NCBI GenBank assembly: GCA_035607415.1
Contig: DATNAQ010000118.1
Coordinates: forward strand, 1 to 64,000
Direction: 5' to 3'
DNA from: JAQBQH01 sp035607415
Lineage (GTDB): Bacteria; Myxococcota_A; Polyangia; Palsa-1104
Length of the DNA stretch: 64,000 nt
The notes beneath the pieces are model-generated. The model made no database searches, was not told the origin of the DNA, and saw only the letters and a program-made list of their open reading frames with translations. The position numbers and the translations under genes were made by a program. Below are positions 63,600-64,000 of this stretch, piece by piece. How positions within the stretch are numbered: position 1 is the first letter of the stretch; every line of letters begins with the position of its first letter.

Positions 63600-64000
63600 A
63601 TGATGAAGTATCTGCTCGCGCTGACCATGACTCTCGGCCTCGCTTCGACAGCGGATGCGAAGTACACGGTCACGCGGCCGATCGACAGCGTGCTCGGCAC
63701 CTTCCTCGATCACTCGTACACCACCGAGGAGGACTGGTCGTGCGTCGAGCAGTTCGGCGGCAGCTGCGACTGCGCCAGCGCCGGCTCGGCCTGTGTCTGG
63801 CGCCAGCACGCGCCGGGCAGCGGCAGCTGCTACGACTCGAACTTCTTCTACAAGTGGACCTACCTCAGCCAGGGCGTGTGCCACCAGGCGACCAACAACA
63901 ACGCTTATTACATGGGCGGTCCGTCGCCGGGCTACCTCGGCAGCGGCGTGCGCGGCATGGGCACCTCGGTGGCGACGTTCGGCTACTGGGGCACCGACGG
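63600..64000 (+). CDS. Secreted cysteine-rich protein (truncated at window edge)
   Basis: 133 complete codons, no stop before the window ends. Signal peptide MMKYLLALTMTLGLASTADA (cleavage near residue 20-21). The mature part is Cys-, Gly-, Trp- and Tyr-rich: EDWSCVEQFGGSCDCASAG, SACVWRQHAPGSGSCYDS, FYKWTYLSQGVCHQATNNNA and GVRGMGTSVATFGYWG. With seven cysteines so far it is probably disulfide-bonded and extracellular. GVCHQATN may be a functional motif, but I cannot name a family. GAGAGGG 6 nt before the ATG serves as ribosome site. The leader is unusually structured, with a 20-bp palindrome. Confidence 0.8.
   Translation, partial: MMKYLLALTMTLGLASTADAKYTVTRPIDSVLGTFLDHSYTTEEDWSCVEQFGGSCDCASAGSACVWRQHAPGSGSCYDSNFFYKWTYLSQGVCHQATNNNAYYMGGPSPGYLGSGVRGMGTSVATFGYWGTD

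Overview
The window is very GC-rich, gene-dense bacterial DNA. The best reading is a Myxococcota (delta-type) chromosome. The grounds are two C-terminal MYXO-CTERM-like sorting signals, Myxococcus-type cysteine-rich repeats, three large Ser/Thr kinases of which one carries the myxobacterial HRDVSPQN catalytic loop, many lipoproteins, and Pro/Thr-rich TPR membrane proteins. I found no rRNA, tRNA, CRISPR array, prophage or insertion sequence. Nearly all of the very long antisense reading frames are artefacts of high GC and are left out.

Layout. 1-9.3 kb: a small lipoprotein, two amidohydrolases (the second a 1,252-residue surface chimera), then a TPR protein coupled to a Kelch/IPT lipoprotein. 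9.4-17.2 kb: a DUF2330 protein and an M15 peptidase, both ending in MYXO-CTERM-like tails, with lipoproteins, a type II NADH dehydrogenase and a membrane metallophosphoesterase. 17.2-23.1 kb: apaG, divergent from a GldA/GldF/GldG/DUF4340 ABC operon, then sspB. 23.1-29.0 kb: a DUF2156 membrane protein, an EXORDIUM-like secreted protein, an acyl-CoA dehydrogenase and a PEGA-type kinase. 29.0-36.7 kb: a nine-gene minus-strand cytochrome c maturation (System I) operon. It has a Cys-type CcmE, a CcmF-CcmH fusion and two uncharacterised membrane proteins. 36.7-38.3 kb: moaA-moaB. 38.3-44.2 kb: a GST/TetR divergent pair, a membrane-sensor kinase, a GNAT acetyltransferase and a TIGR03118 protein. 44.2-51.3 kb: a stand-alone EF-G, a second TPR/lipoprotein module and a kinase with two kinase domains in one chain. 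51.3-64 kb: mutS2, an SCP2-like protein, ychF, two convergent GIDE/BAM-like membrane proteins, gluQRS, an SRPBCC protein, a cyclic-nucleotide-binding protein, an SppA fused to a barrel-like domain, an RluA-type pseudouridine synthase, and a truncated secreted Cys-rich protein at the right edge.

Functionally the window mixes housekeeping (translation factors, tRNA and rRNA modification, cofactor and cytochrome c assembly, NADH oxidation, fatty acid oxidation) with envelope biology (lipoproteins, sorted surface proteins, kinases, proteases). Three DNA-level patterns stand out. At least eleven genes have a -10-like hexamer only 6-10 nt before the start codon and no Shine-Dalgarno, suggesting leaderless mRNAs. 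A dispersed repeat precedes two unrelated GTG-started genes. Several clear palindromic operators lie in divergent promoter regions. All coordinates and motifs were read by eye, and family assignments rest on recognised motifs rather than database searches.
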